Position numbers and translations under genes: made by a program. Shown here piece after piece: positions 50,393 to 58,446 of a stretch of DNA of 64,000 bases. Below the pieces are notes generated by a model, which made no database searches, had not been told where the DNA came from, and was given only the letters and a program-made list of their open reading frames with translations. How positions within the stretch are numbered: the stretch's first letter is position 1; the number at the start of each line of letters is the position of its first letter. The stretch comes from JAAXKN01 sp036261625 (lineage in GTDB: Bacteria > Bacteroidota > Ignavibacteria > Ignavibacteriales > SURF-24): positions 1-64,000 of the forward strand of contig DATAKL010000001.1 in the NCBI GenBank assembly GCA_036261625.1, given 5' to 3'.

Positions 50393-50764
50393 ATGTTTAA
50401 CAGCAGACGCAAAAGCAACCAAAAACTAATTACCGGAATCTTCATCGGCAGTGCCGCAGGCAGCATACTTGCCTTCCTTTTTACTCCAAAGACGGGCAAA
50501 GAATTAAGACAGGATATTGCAGACACCTTTGATACTTCAGTCGGCGCGGTAAAAGATACAAGCAGCAAAATTTATAACAACGCCATAGATGCAACCACCG
50601 ATACAGTAAACAGATTCCAGGCAGCAGTTACAGCAAGCATAAACAGGTATAAAAAGGCCGGTGAGGAATTAAGAAAAGCCAGAAAGACTCCCGCTGAAAA
50701 CATTGCGGCTGCAAAAGGCAGAAAAAGGGGCACAACAAAAAAGGCAGCCAAGCCAACAGCCTGA
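50393..50764 (+). CDS. YtxH-domain protein (copy 3)
   Basis: 123 aa. LITGIFIGSAAGSILAFLF is followed by TPKTGKELRQDI, then an amphipathic helix (VKDTSSKIYNNAIDATTDTVNRF) and a basic Lys/Ala tail (AAAKGRKRGTTKKAAKPTA) that copy 2 lacks. The tail resembles histone H1-like or AlgP-type tails and could touch nucleic acid; that is inference. It is separated from copy 2 by 241 bp with its own promoter. Confidence 0.82.
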   Translation: MFNSRRKSNQKLITGIFIGSAAGSILAFLFTPKTGKELRQDIADTFDTSVGAVKDTSSKIYNNAIDATTDTVNRFQAAVTASINRYKKAGEELRKARKTPAENIAAAKGRKRGTTKKAAKPTA

Positions 50765-50781
50765 ATTTAAGAATACAAAAG

Positions 50782-50815
50782 AACTCCGTAAAAGAAATAC
50801 CTTTTACGGAGTTTT
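50782..50815. terminator. Bidirectional terminator
   Basis: AACTCCGTAAAAG pairs perfectly with CTTTTACGGAGTT (13 bp, 6-nt loop), followed on the plus strand by TTTTTCTTC. The convergent kinase gene ends at 50852, so it may serve both sides. Confidence 0.88.
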
Positions 50816-50851
50816 TCTTCTACTTTTTAATTTTTAATTATTAATTGACTT

Positions 50852-53800
50852 TCACGCCAGCGGCAGAGAAAACCTGAAGGTGCTTCCAATGCCCGGTTTA
50901 CTTTCCACAGATATGAATCCCCCGTTTTTCTCAATCAGCTCCTTGCAGAGTATGAGCCCGAGTCCCGTTCCTCTTTCACCCGATGTACCGTTCTTAAAGA
51001 AGTGTGAATCTATCTTAAAGAGCTTTTCAATTTCGCTTTCCTCCATGCCGGTGCCGTTATCGGAAATGGACAGACTGGCAAAGCCTCCCTCAGGCACTGC
51101 ACTTATTTCAATTTTCCCGCCTGGCCAGGTGAATTTGATAGCGTTTGAAATAAAGTTGTTAAGAATAGCCATAACCATGTTCCTGTCGGCAAAAACCGGG
51201 ATCTCATATGTCAGAAGGTTAACAATGGTAATTTTTTTCTTCTGGGCAATTGCTTCCTGCACCAGAAGGACCTCCCTTATAGAAGAAAGCATCCCCATCT
51301 CCCTCGGGGAATACTCCATACGTCCGGTCTGCATCCTCGACCAGTCGAGCAGGTTCTCAATTAAGTTATAGACATTTCTGGAATATCGGGAAACCTTGAC
51401 TGTAAAATCTCTCAGCTCTTCCTGTGATATCTGGTCTATATTTTCCACCAGAGATTCAGAATAAGTAAGCAGTGCATTAAAAGGACTTTTCAAGTCGTGC
51501 GAAATAATGGAGAAGAACTTATCCTTGCTGCTGTTTACCTCTTTTAAGTATCTTTCCGATTCAGCCAGATCATCCAGCCAGCGGGCCTGGAGCTCATTGA
51601 TTTTTGTCAGCTGATAGCGGCTTTTTTCAAGTTCGCTGTTGATATTTTCAACCTTTTGTTTCTCCTCATTAAGTTCCTGCGTTCTCAAGGCCACCAGTTT
51701 CTCAAGATGACTGGTTCTGAACCTTATATAAGTGAAAATGAAACTTATTAAGAGAACACTTACAGTTAAATAAAACCACCAGGTTCTCCAGAAAGGAGGC
51801 ATCACCCTGAATGTAAATGAAGCAGCCTCTTGGCTCCAAAGGCCGTCTTTATTCCGGGCAATTACAGAAAAGGTATACTCTCCCGGCTCCAGGTTACGGA
51901 AGGCCACCTCTCTGCCGCGGTTTAACCCGGACCAGTTATAATCCTGACCGTTTAGTTTATACCTGTATTGAACGCCCTCGGGATTCCTGTAGTCAATTCC
52001 AGTAAAAGAAAACTGCAGATAATTTTTGTTGTACGGAAGCCTTAAGTTTACCGGCAGTCCTGTCTTGGGATCAGCTCCTTCCGAAAAGGAAAATATATTT
52101 GTGGTATCGTAAAGGAAACTGACATTTGTAATATAAACACCCGGCTTATGGTCTGAAAAAGGTTCGAGCGTCTTCTCTGAAGTTATTTTGACCAGTTTAT
52201 CCAGTACCCCCACCCACACGTTGCCTTCTTTGTCGCAGTAAATGGCTTCAGAGTTACATCTTGGAAAACCGTCCTCACTGCCGAAGTTCTTAAAAAGTAT
52301 CTTCCCCGAACGGTTATATTCACTTACATTAAGCTCGCTCAGGCCTGACTTTGTCCCGATCCAAAGATTATTATTTTTATCAAAAGTCATTGAAGTTACA
52401 GAATTATCTATAAGTCCCTGACCGGATGTAATACGCACATAGGTTTTATTCCATGGAGAATATCTGAGAATTCCTTTTTGAAAGATACTCAGCCAATAAT
52501 AGCCATTGTTGTCGACGGCAACTGCTTTATAATAAAAATCTTCTTTTGCCCCGTTAAAGTGCGAGGGGATAAATACACTATTGTCTTCAGTTTTAACCCC
52601 CTTTTTTGATCCCAGCCATATCCTGTCGTCCGTACTATAGAGCAGTGAAAATCCATGAGATTTGGAATACTTAACCGTTTTTGTTCCATCATAGAAGTAA
52701 ACCTTTCCTGAGCTTTGGAACCAAATTCTCTTATCTGGGCCTTCTTTTATAAGATCAGTTCTTTTCAGTTCAGGATTTGCGTTAAGAATGGAAAGTATTC
52801 CGTTTTTAAGTCTGTAGAGAGTGCCATTTTTAGTGCCGCCAAATAAGACAGAACCATCTTTGGCCGGACAGGCGGAAATAATGTCTGCCGGATCAAGCTT
52901 TCCATGGAGAAAATTGTTTGAAAAAACATTGCCCGTTAGCCTGCAGGTGCCTCCCTTGTAGCTGTAAAGCCACAAACTGCCTGTATTATCCTGACTTATT
53001 CCGCTTATGAGGCTGATATTGAGCCCCTTAGAGGCGTCGTAAATCTCATAGTTCTTAGGCACCATTTTACAGATCCCGGTCAGCATGCCGGCCCAGAGTA
53101 CTCCATCGCTGCTTTCGGTAATAGAGAAAACTGACTTGAAATAGGAGTCGTTTGTAACAGGTATAAGGTAAAGTTTCCCGTCTTTGTACCTGAAAAGGCC
53201 TGCATCGGTGCAAAGCCAGATGTTGCCCCGGCTGTCGTGAAAAATGTTATAAACTCTTTTTATATTGTACTTTGTTAAGTCCAGAAGTGTATTAATGCTG
53301 CTGCCGTCCCAGAGCATGAGATTTTTCTTTGTTGCAAACCAGAGCCTGCCCGACTTGTCGAAGGCAAACGCACTGGACATTTCATCTTCGTAAAACCAGG
53401 AAAATGAGGCGCCCTCTGGTCTCAAAATGCCGCTGCGGCACAAAAACCAGGGCTTACCCTCCTTGTCGGGAGCAACATTCCTGACAAGGTCGACTTCAGA
53501 ACCGTCCGGAAGAGATTTTATTTTCGTCCACTTTCCCTTATAATACCTTGCGATTCCTTTATCTCCTGCCCCCCAGATTGTGCCGTCCTTCGATTCATAA
53601 AAGCGGTTTATTCTTCCTTTCCATTCAAAATTTTCCAGTCTTGTTCCGTCAAACTTAACAATTCCGCGCAACGTTCCAAACCAGTAGTTCCCCCTGGAGT
53701 CCTCGATTCCTGAGAAAGCACCTTTTTTCAAAAACTCGGAATCTTCCTTAAAGTCCTTCATATTTACTCCGTCGAACCTGTGCACCCCTATATTCATACA

Positions 53801-53947
53801 GAACCAGAGGAATCCTTTCTTGTCCTCAAATATGGAAAATGCTACAGGCCGCGTCGGCCCGTGGTCAAAGTAATACCTGAATGAATATTCCTGCGGGAAT
53901 GCCAGAACAGGAAGAAGAAGCAGAAAAGATAAAACTCTTAATTTCAT
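50852..53947 (-). CDS. Two-component propeller / Y_Y_Y / histidine kinase sensor
   Basis: 1031 aa. A signal peptide (MKLRVLSFLLLLPVLAFPQ) is followed by fourteen recognisable propeller strands (for example SRGNYWFGTLRGI, SRGNIWLCTDAGL, NNNLWIGTKSGL). They make two seven-bladed periplasmic domains. A Y_Y_Y domain (YRYKLNGQDYNWSG, LEPGEYTFSVIARNKDG), one membrane helix (WWFYLTVSVLLISFIFTYI), a coiled coil, HisKA (FFSIISHDLKSPFN) and HATPase (NNFISNAIKFT, SDNGTGM, GTGLGLILCKELI) follow. It differs from the Bacteroides hybrid systems in lacking a receiver and an AraC domain. The ligand is unknown; glycans are the usual ligands in Bacteroides. Confidence 0.92.
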   Translation of the reverse strand: MKLRVLSFLLLLPVLAFPQEYSFRYYFDHGPTRPVAFSIFEDKKGFLWFCMNIGVHRFDGVNMKDFKEDSEFLKKGAFSGIEDSRGNYWFGTLRGIVKFDGTRLENFEWKGRINRFYESKDGTIWGAGDKGIARYYKGKWTKIKSLPDGSEVDLVRNVAPDKEGKPWFLCRSGILRPEGASFSWFYEDEMSSAFAFDKSGRLWFATKKNLMLWDGSSINTLLDLTKYNIKRVYNIFHDSRGNIWLCTDAGLFRYKDGKLYLIPVTNDSYFKSVFSITESSDGVLWAGMLTGICKMVPKNYEIYDASKGLNISLISGISQDNTGSLWLYSYKGGTCRLTGNVFSNNFLHGKLDPADIISACPAKDGSVLFGGTKNGTLYRLKNGILSILNANPELKRTDLIKEGPDKRIWFQSSGKVYFYDGTKTVKYSKSHGFSLLYSTDDRIWLGSKKGVKTEDNSVFIPSHFNGAKEDFYYKAVAVDNNGYYWLSIFQKGILRYSPWNKTYVRITSGQGLIDNSVTSMTFDKNNNLWIGTKSGLSELNVSEYNRSGKILFKNFGSEDGFPRCNSEAIYCDKEGNVWVGVLDKLVKITSEKTLEPFSDHKPGVYITNVSFLYDTTNIFSFSEGADPKTGLPVNLRLPYNKNYLQFSFTGIDYRNPEGVQYRYKLNGQDYNWSGLNRGREVAFRNLEPGEYTFSVIARNKDGLWSQEAASFTFRVMPPFWRTWWFYLTVSVLLISFIFTYIRFRTSHLEKLVALRTQELNEEKQKVENINSELEKSRYQLTKINELQARWLDDLAESERYLKEVNSSKDKFFSIISHDLKSPFNALLTYSESLVENIDQISQEELRDFTVKVSRYSRNVYNLIENLLDWSRMQTGRMEYSPREMGMLSSIREVLLVQEAIAQKKKITIVNLLTYEIPVFADRNMVMAILNNFISNAIKFTWPGGKIEISAVPEGGFASLSISDNGTGMEESEIEKLFKIDSHFFKNGTSGERGTGLGLILCKELIEKNGGFISVESKPGIGSTFRFSLPLA

Positions 53948-54125
53948 ATATATTCTTATATTAGAGTATCCATTTAAGGATAATTTATTCGGAATACTGC
54001 ATCAGAACTTAAAATTTGCTGAATAAAAATATAAAAAGATTTCTATATATGCATTCTGAATTTTTATTATTCCTTTTTACAAAAATGGGAAAGTCAGAAG
54101 AAGTCAATGGTGTAAAAATTAAGAT

Positions 54126-54160
54126 AAAGCGCCCGTTAAAAAGGGGCGCTTTTTTATTTT
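54126..54160 (-). terminator. Terminator hairpin after the DUF2279 gene
   Basis: AAAGCGCCC (54126-54134) pairs with GGGCGCTTT (54144-54152) with a 9-nt loop. It lies 10 bp after the stop on the minus strand, where only a mixed T-rich stretch follows; the better T-run is on the plus strand. Confidence 0.7.
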
Positions 54161-54161
54161 C

Positions 54162-55220
54162 TTAAAACCTCATGCTCCCGAGATTAATGCGGAAGGGATA
54201 GAACACATAAAACCTGGTGCCCTTTTCTGTAAATTCCAGGGCAGGCAACGGGAGCTTAATGTAGTTCAGGCTCTGACGTGCCCAGTTCCAGAACCAGCCC
54301 CCGTCGGGCAGGAGCCTGACAAGATTCAGATCCAGGCCCAGTATATATCTTCTTACAGAAAGCTGGTCGGGAGGCCCGTTCGGGTCTGGATTTGCATCAA
54401 TTGCATCGCCGCCGTAGCCTACTGCAACATTCAGCCACTTGGGCCAGTACTTTTTTTCATTCTCACCTAAAATGTTATAGATGTCCACGCTCCACCAGAA
54501 GGTGGAACTGTTATAATCATCTATAAATGTCCTTGGACGCAGTATAATAGGCTTCCCGGTCCATTCTGAAGGTACAAACTGCCACTTTGGAGTAATGTTC
54601 TGCAGGAAGGGGTTATAATGCTGGGCCAGGAAAAATCCGGCACCTATGGCGTCAAAATACCAGTCCGAAGGGCTGAAGCCCCAGTTTTTTGCAAACCCGT
54701 CCTCAGTTTCCACATATGTCTGGTATGCCAGGGCCAGTGTACTTCCCCAGAGGGCAGAGGCATCATAGCTGACTCCGGAGGCCATAAGCCCTTCGCTTAA
54801 AACATAGGAAGTAATATAGCATCCGAAAGAATGCCCGGCCTTATCCACCTGGAGGGCAGAAAACCAATCCTCCTGGAAGTGAAATGCCCCCCTGTTGTCC
54901 TTCCACCATGCATTGGCCTGATTGATGTGAAGCCCGACAATTGCTCCTAAATATATTCCCCCGACAATTGAGGCAGTCAGTGGTTTTATCTTTGTCTCTG
55001 AAAGAGGCAGTGAACCATCGAGCGTATAGCGCCTCTGGCCGGCATAGGTAAAGTCATTAAGAGAAAGGAATTTTTGATTTGACTCCCCGGATGGAGTAAG
55101 CGATGAATCAGCAGCAGTCATTTCAGAATGTGCCGGTGTTACTGCCCCAAGAGGACTAATGAGGAGCAGAAGGAACAAAACCGTAAATTCCGGTATATTT
55201 TTTTTCAGGTTATAGAACAT
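54162..55220 (-). CDS. DUF2279 (YfiM-like) membrane-associated protein
   Basis: 352 aa with a hydrophobic signal-like start (FTVLFLLLLISPLGAVTPAHS). The DUF2279 core is FQEDWFSALQVDKAGHSFGCYITSYVL (core QVDKAGHSFGCY), then WGSTLALAYQTYVETEDGFAKNWGFSPSDWYFDAIGAGFF, seen as ETEDGFAKNWGFSPSDWYFD. The C-terminal part has beta-strand pairs (WSVDIYNILGENEKKYWPKW, LPALEFTEKGTRFYVFYPFRI), suggesting an outer-membrane association. The function of the family is unknown; YfiM is a lipoprotein in enterobacteria. Confidence 0.8.
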   Translation of the reverse strand: MFYNLKKNIPEFTVLFLLLLISPLGAVTPAHSEMTAADSSLTPSGESNQKFLSLNDFTYAGQRRYTLDGSLPLSETKIKPLTASIVGGIYLGAIVGLHINQANAWWKDNRGAFHFQEDWFSALQVDKAGHSFGCYITSYVLSEGLMASGVSYDASALWGSTLALAYQTYVETEDGFAKNWGFSPSDWYFDAIGAGFFLAQHYNPFLQNITPKWQFVPSEWTGKPIILRPRTFIDDYNSSTFWWSVDIYNILGENEKKYWPKWLNVAVGYGGDAIDANPDPNGPPDQLSVRRYILGLDLNLVRLLPDGGWFWNWARQSLNYIKLPLPALEFTEKGTRFYVFYPFRINLGSMRF

Positions 55221-55252
55221 TGTTTAACACCGTAACAGATTTAGTTTATTAT

Positions 55253-55831
55253 TTAATGAGTGCCGAATCTTAAAGTAAAAAGAGAATTAAGGCTGCTAAG
55301 ATCTTTATTTTGAAGTCCAATATAACCATCTGTACCTGTTACGTACCTGTAGCTAAAGCCGAGTCCCAGATGCAGAAGACGTGTAAGACTCACCTCCAGA
55401 TTAATCTGAGGTTCCCAGATAAGCAAGCTTTGCCCGTAATAGCTTGTATGGGGAACTGAGGTATCCATGGCTTTAGGCTTAAGACCGCCTCCGCCCAGAA
55501 ATAAAAGAAAAGACCCGTGCAAAAAGCCTTCAGAAGGATAGAAGTATTCAATTTCAAGTCCGCCGCAATTAAAGACGGCCAGGAGCTTCTGTCCGCTTAA
55601 GGGATCCGTCTCGTTTGTTAGAACTTTATTTGAAAGGCTGTAGAAAGCACCCCCAAAAGAAAAGCTGCGACTGAAGTTCCAGCCCGCTCTTCCTCCGGCA
55701 ATAATGCTGTTCTGCCCAATAATCGAACCGCTTTTTACGACTGCAGCCACATAAGCCCCGCGCTCTGTCTGGGCAGAAGAAGATATTCCTATAATGGTCA
55801 GTAATAAAGCCAAAATAATATAAATTCGCAT
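55253..55831 (-). CDS. Small outer-membrane beta-barrel protein
   Basis: 192 aa from the ATG at 55829-55831, chosen for its signal peptide (MRIYIILALLLTIIGISSSAQ, core IYIILALLLTIIGIS). The mature protein alternates polar and hydrophobic residues throughout: AGWNFSRSFSFGGAFYSL, GSFLLFLGGGGLKPK and LLHLGLGFSYRYVTG, ending FTLRFGTH. It resembles small OmpW/OmpA-type barrels, but I cannot name the family. It is 32 bp upstream of the DUF2279 gene on the same strand. Confidence 0.65.
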   Translation of the reverse strand: MRIYIILALLLTIIGISSSAQTERGAYVAAVVKSGSIIGQNSIIAGGRAGWNFSRSFSFGGAFYSLSNKVLTNETDPLSGQKLLAVFNCGGLEIEYFYPSEGFLHGSFLLFLGGGGLKPKAMDTSVPHTSYYGQSLLIWEPQINLEVSLTRLLHLGLGFSYRYVTGTDGYIGLQNKDLSSLNSLFTLRFGTH

Positions 55832-55959
55832 ACAGGCATTCCAATAATTAGTCACAGGATAACCCGACAAATATAAACAAAATTTTGCTATGTGCACAAC
55901 AATGCAGTTTGCACTTCTCTGCCTGTAGATAAAGGAGGAGGACCAGGACCTGAATATCC

Positions 55960-56679
55960 TTACTTTTTTGGATTTGTCGGCCTTAGATCAAGCTCGCTTA
56001 TAAGAGCGCGAACGGGCATTTTCAGTACGCTCACGACCGCCTCGGCAACGTCCTCCGGCATCAGGATCCCTGAAGTGCTGCGGGGGTCGGAGCCTGAATC
56101 CCGGGCAAATTCCGACTCAACCGAACCAGGGCATATGGAAGCAACCCTGATGTTGTACTGCCTTACTTCCAGCATAAGCGAGCGCGTAAGACCAAGAAGA
56201 GCATGTTTTGTAGATGAGTACATAGTGCCGCCGGCCATGGAATTTTTCCCGGCCAGAGAGGAAATGTTTATTACAGATCCCGACCTTCTTTTGATCATGG
56301 ATGGGAGCACAGCCTTCGAAAAAAGGTAAGCCCCAATGAGGTTTGTGTCTATCTGGCGCTTGAATTCATCCAGAGAGGAGTCCACTAAGTTCTTAAATAT
56401 TCCTATACCGGCGTTATTTATTAAACAATCTACTTTATTAAAACACTCTAACACATTTTGAATTGAGGAGTTAACAAAATTTTCATCCGCCACGTCTCCC
56501 GTATAATACTTACAGCCGACGCCTGTAAGTTCTATCATTTCCTGCACTTGCCGCAATTCCTTCTCAGTCCGGCTGAATATGGCAACATTGTGCCCCTCGC
56601 GAGCCAGGCGCAGGGCGATAGCTTTCCCGATTCCCCTGCCTGCACCTGTCACAACAGATACTTCCCTGCTCTCACTCAT
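55960..56679 (-). CDS. Short-chain dehydrogenase/reductase (second in pteridine operon)
   Basis: 239 aa, classical SDR: TGAGRGIG at 11-18, NNAG at 88-91, and the catalytic Ser141-Tyr154-x3-Lys158 (NISSLAG, YSSTK). It is close to 3-oxoacyl-ACP-reductase-like enzymes in general sequence. Its ending LISELDLRPTNPKK recalls other SDRs of this clade. Its ATG overlaps the stop of the preceding SDR (TGATG), so it belongs to the pteridine operon. It could act on a pterin side chain or reduce a quinonoid pterin, but context is the only evidence. Confidence 0.85.
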   Translation of the reverse strand: MSESREVSVVTGAGRGIGKAIALRLAREGHNVAIFSRTEKELRQVQEMIELTGVGCKYYTGDVADENFVNSSIQNVLECFNKVDCLINNAGIGIFKNLVDSSLDEFKRQIDTNLIGAYLFSKAVLPSMIKRRSGSVINISSLAGKNSMAGGTMYSSTKHALLGLTRSLMLEVRQYNIRVASICPGSVESEFARDSGSDPRSTSGILMPEDVAEAVVSVLKMPVRALISELDLRPTNPKK

Positions 56680-57395
56680 CAGATACTTCCTCCGATAGGT
56701 TTCAATATTACCCTTTCTGTAACCATGGTTTTACTATTAATATAGACATCCAGCATCATGCGGGCAACCTCATGCGGGTCCATCATTTTACTTCCATGTT
56801 CTCTCATCATTTCTTCAGGCCACATGGGTGTTCTGGTGGGACCGGGTATAATGTCAATTATCCTGATGTTGTACTTACGCACCTCCTCCCTTAAGACATC
56901 CGTATAGGCCAGGAGCCCGGCCTTGGAAGCTGCATAGGCGCTGCTGCCTTTGAGGACCTCAATGGCGGCAGTGGAAAGTACATTTATTACAGTCCCCCTT
57001 TTTCTTTTGATCATACCGGGCAGAACAGCCTTGATGGCGTAAATAGAGCCCAAAAGATTTGTCTCGATAATGTCCCTGATTTCCTTCAGGGAATTCTCCT
57101 CTGCAGGCTTAAATGAGGTTATTCCGGCATTGTTAATAAGGCAGTCGATATCCCCTGCGATTGAGGTAATTTCATTTACGGCATCTTCCACACGGGAGGG
57201 TGAACTGATGTCGCAAGGGACGAGGTGGAACATTAGGCCTTCATGTTCCACCTCCCGCTCAAGTGTTTCTAAGGGGCTCAGGCGCCTTGAGGAAGCTGCT
57301 ACACTGAAGCCCGATCTTGCAAATTCCAGGGCTGCAGAGCGGCCAATGCCCGAGCCTGCTCCTGTAACCCAGATGACTTTATTCTTATCATTCAT
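56679..57395 (-). CDS. SDR, likely sepiapterin reductase
   Basis: 238 aa SDR with TGAGSGIG (11-18), NNAG (88-91), Ser141, Tyr154 and Lys158 (YAASK). After the active site it reads IPGPTRTPMWPEEM ... MMDPHEVA ... VTERVILKPIGG. From memory this matches the C-terminal half of Chlorobaculum tepidum sepiapterin reductase, which has PGAVYTPMW, MMPEDIA and VEEIILRPTSG. The enzyme would reduce 6-pyruvoyltetrahydropterin to tetrahydrobiopterin. The genes for the two preceding steps are immediately upstream, overlapping in TGATG. The specificity is inference. Confidence 0.75.
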   Translation of the reverse strand: MNDKNKVIWVTGAGSGIGRSAALEFARSGFSVAASSRRLSPLETLEREVEHEGLMFHLVPCDISSPSRVEDAVNEITSIAGDIDCLINNAGITSFKPAEENSLKEIRDIIETNLLGSIYAIKAVLPGMIKRKRGTVINVLSTAAIEVLKGSSAYAASKAGLLAYTDVLREEVRKYNIRIIDIIPGPTRTPMWPEEMMREHGSKMMDPHEVARMMLDVYINSKTMVTERVILKPIGGSI

Positions 57396-57988
57396 CAGTA
57401 TCTGGCGGTGGATATCAGGTTTAAGAATTCAGCTCTTGTACGGGCATCCTCCTTAAAAAGTCCGTGCATAGCGCTTGCCGTTGCAGCAGAGTTCTGTTTT
57501 TCTACGCCGCGCATCATCATGCACATATGCCGGGCTTCCGAGACCACAGCCACACCTTTGGGCTGAAGGTACTCCTTAATTGTATCTGCTATCTCCTGCG
57601 TCATGCGTTCCTGCACCTGAAGACGGCGTGCAAATACTTCAACTATGCGGGGTATCTTGCTTAAACCTACTATCTTTCCGTTGGGAATATAGGCTACGTG
57701 CACCTTCCCGAAGAAGGGCAGGAGGTGATGCTCGCAGAGGCTGAAGAAATCTATATCCTTTACAACCACCATTTCATCATAACGCTCCTCGAAAATAGCC
57801 CCGTTTAAGACTGTTTTAATGTCTTTCCTGTAGCCCTGCGTCAGGAATTCATAGGCTTTGGCCACCCTGTGAGGAGTTCTCTGAAGCCCTTCGCGGCATG
57901 GGTCCTCGCCCAGTTCCTCGAGGAGCATCTTTACCTGGGCTTCCACAACGTCCAGATTAATGTGTTTATTCGCCTTTGTATTCAACAT
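57395..57988 (-). CDS. folE: GTP cyclohydrolase I
   Basis: 197 aa. Converts GTP to dihydroneopterin triphosphate. The zinc site shows Cys85 and His88 in SLCEHHLLPF and Cys156 in EARHMCMMMRG. VAYIPNGKIVGLSKIPRIV and RRLQVQERMTQEIAD are the substrate-side motifs. It overlaps the upstream PTPS gene by 23 bp and the downstream SDR by 1 nt. The enzyme can serve folate, but its company here points to biopterin. Other folate genes are not beside it. Confidence 0.95.
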   Translation of the reverse strand: MLNTKANKHINLDVVEAQVKMLLEELGEDPCREGLQRTPHRVAKAYEFLTQGYRKDIKTVLNGAIFEERYDEMVVVKDIDFFSLCEHHLLPFFGKVHVAYIPNGKIVGLSKIPRIVEVFARRLQVQERMTQEIADTIKEYLQPKGVAVVSEARHMCMMMRGVEKQNSAATASAMHGLFKEDARTRAEFLNLISTARY

Positions 57989-58373
57989 AATTATTTTCCG
58001 TTTCGTATAATTTTACTGAAAAAAGCCTGCCGGAAGGGATTTTACCCACTAACTCTTTCCAAATGGCAACGGCCAGGTTTTCTGAGGTCGGGATAACTCC
58101 CTTTAAGAAATCCACCTCGTAATTTAAGTGCTTATGGTCTACTTTATCAACTACGTTTCTTAAAATTATTTCCTTGAGGCACTTAATGTCTATGAGGTAG
58201 CCTGTTTTAGGGTCCGTTTCCCCTGCAACAACAACCTCCAGGACATAATTATGCCCGTGGCCATATTCGCTGTTGCATTTACCGTAAATTCTTCTGTTTT
58301 CCTCGTTATCAAGCTTTGGATTATGCAGGCGGTGCGATGCACTGAAGACTTCCCTGCGGGTAACATATAGCAT
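57966..58373 (-). CDS. 6-pyruvoyltetrahydropterin synthase (eukaryote-like)
   Basis: 135 aa. Removes triphosphate from dihydroneopterin triphosphate and makes 6-pyruvoyltetrahydropterin. The motifs are those of animal PTPS rather than QueD: FSASHRL (His14), GKCNSEYGHGHNY (Cys33, His39, His41, spacing C-x5-H-G-H), KVDHKHLN, PTSENLAV and the ending YETENNYVEYKGE, which matches the mammalian C-terminus almost residue for residue. QueD proteins have a shorter C-x3-HGH spacing. It is the first gene of the four-gene operon. Catalytic Cys33, zinc ligands His14/39/41 and Glu124 are all present. Confidence 0.9.
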   Translation of the reverse strand: MLYVTRREVFSASHRLHNPKLDNEENRRIYGKCNSEYGHGHNYVLEVVVAGETDPKTGYLIDIKCLKEIILRNVVDKVDHKHLNYEVDFLKGVIPTSENLAVAIWKELVGKIPSGRLFSVKLYETENNYVEYKGE

Positions 58374-58406
58374 TCTAAGACGACCTTTCTTTTAACAATT
58401 TTATGG

Positions 58407-58432
58407 GTGAGGGGCATGCTGTGCCCCGTCAC
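58407..58432 (-). terminator. Hairpin after bcp
   Basis: GGGGCA (58411-58416) pairs with TGCCCC (58422-58427), extended outward by GTGA/TCAC with one bulge. It lies 15 bp past the bcp stop and before the PTPS start. The minus strand has no strong T-run after it, so it is a weak terminator or a processing signal. Confidence 0.45.
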
Positions 58433-58446
58433 ACTATTTAACTTAA

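Noticed and set aside
57966..58373. Assignment as QueD (queuosine pathway)
   Set aside because: Cys-His spacing and C-terminal residues match animal-type PTPS, no queC/queE/queF nearby, and SDRs follow.
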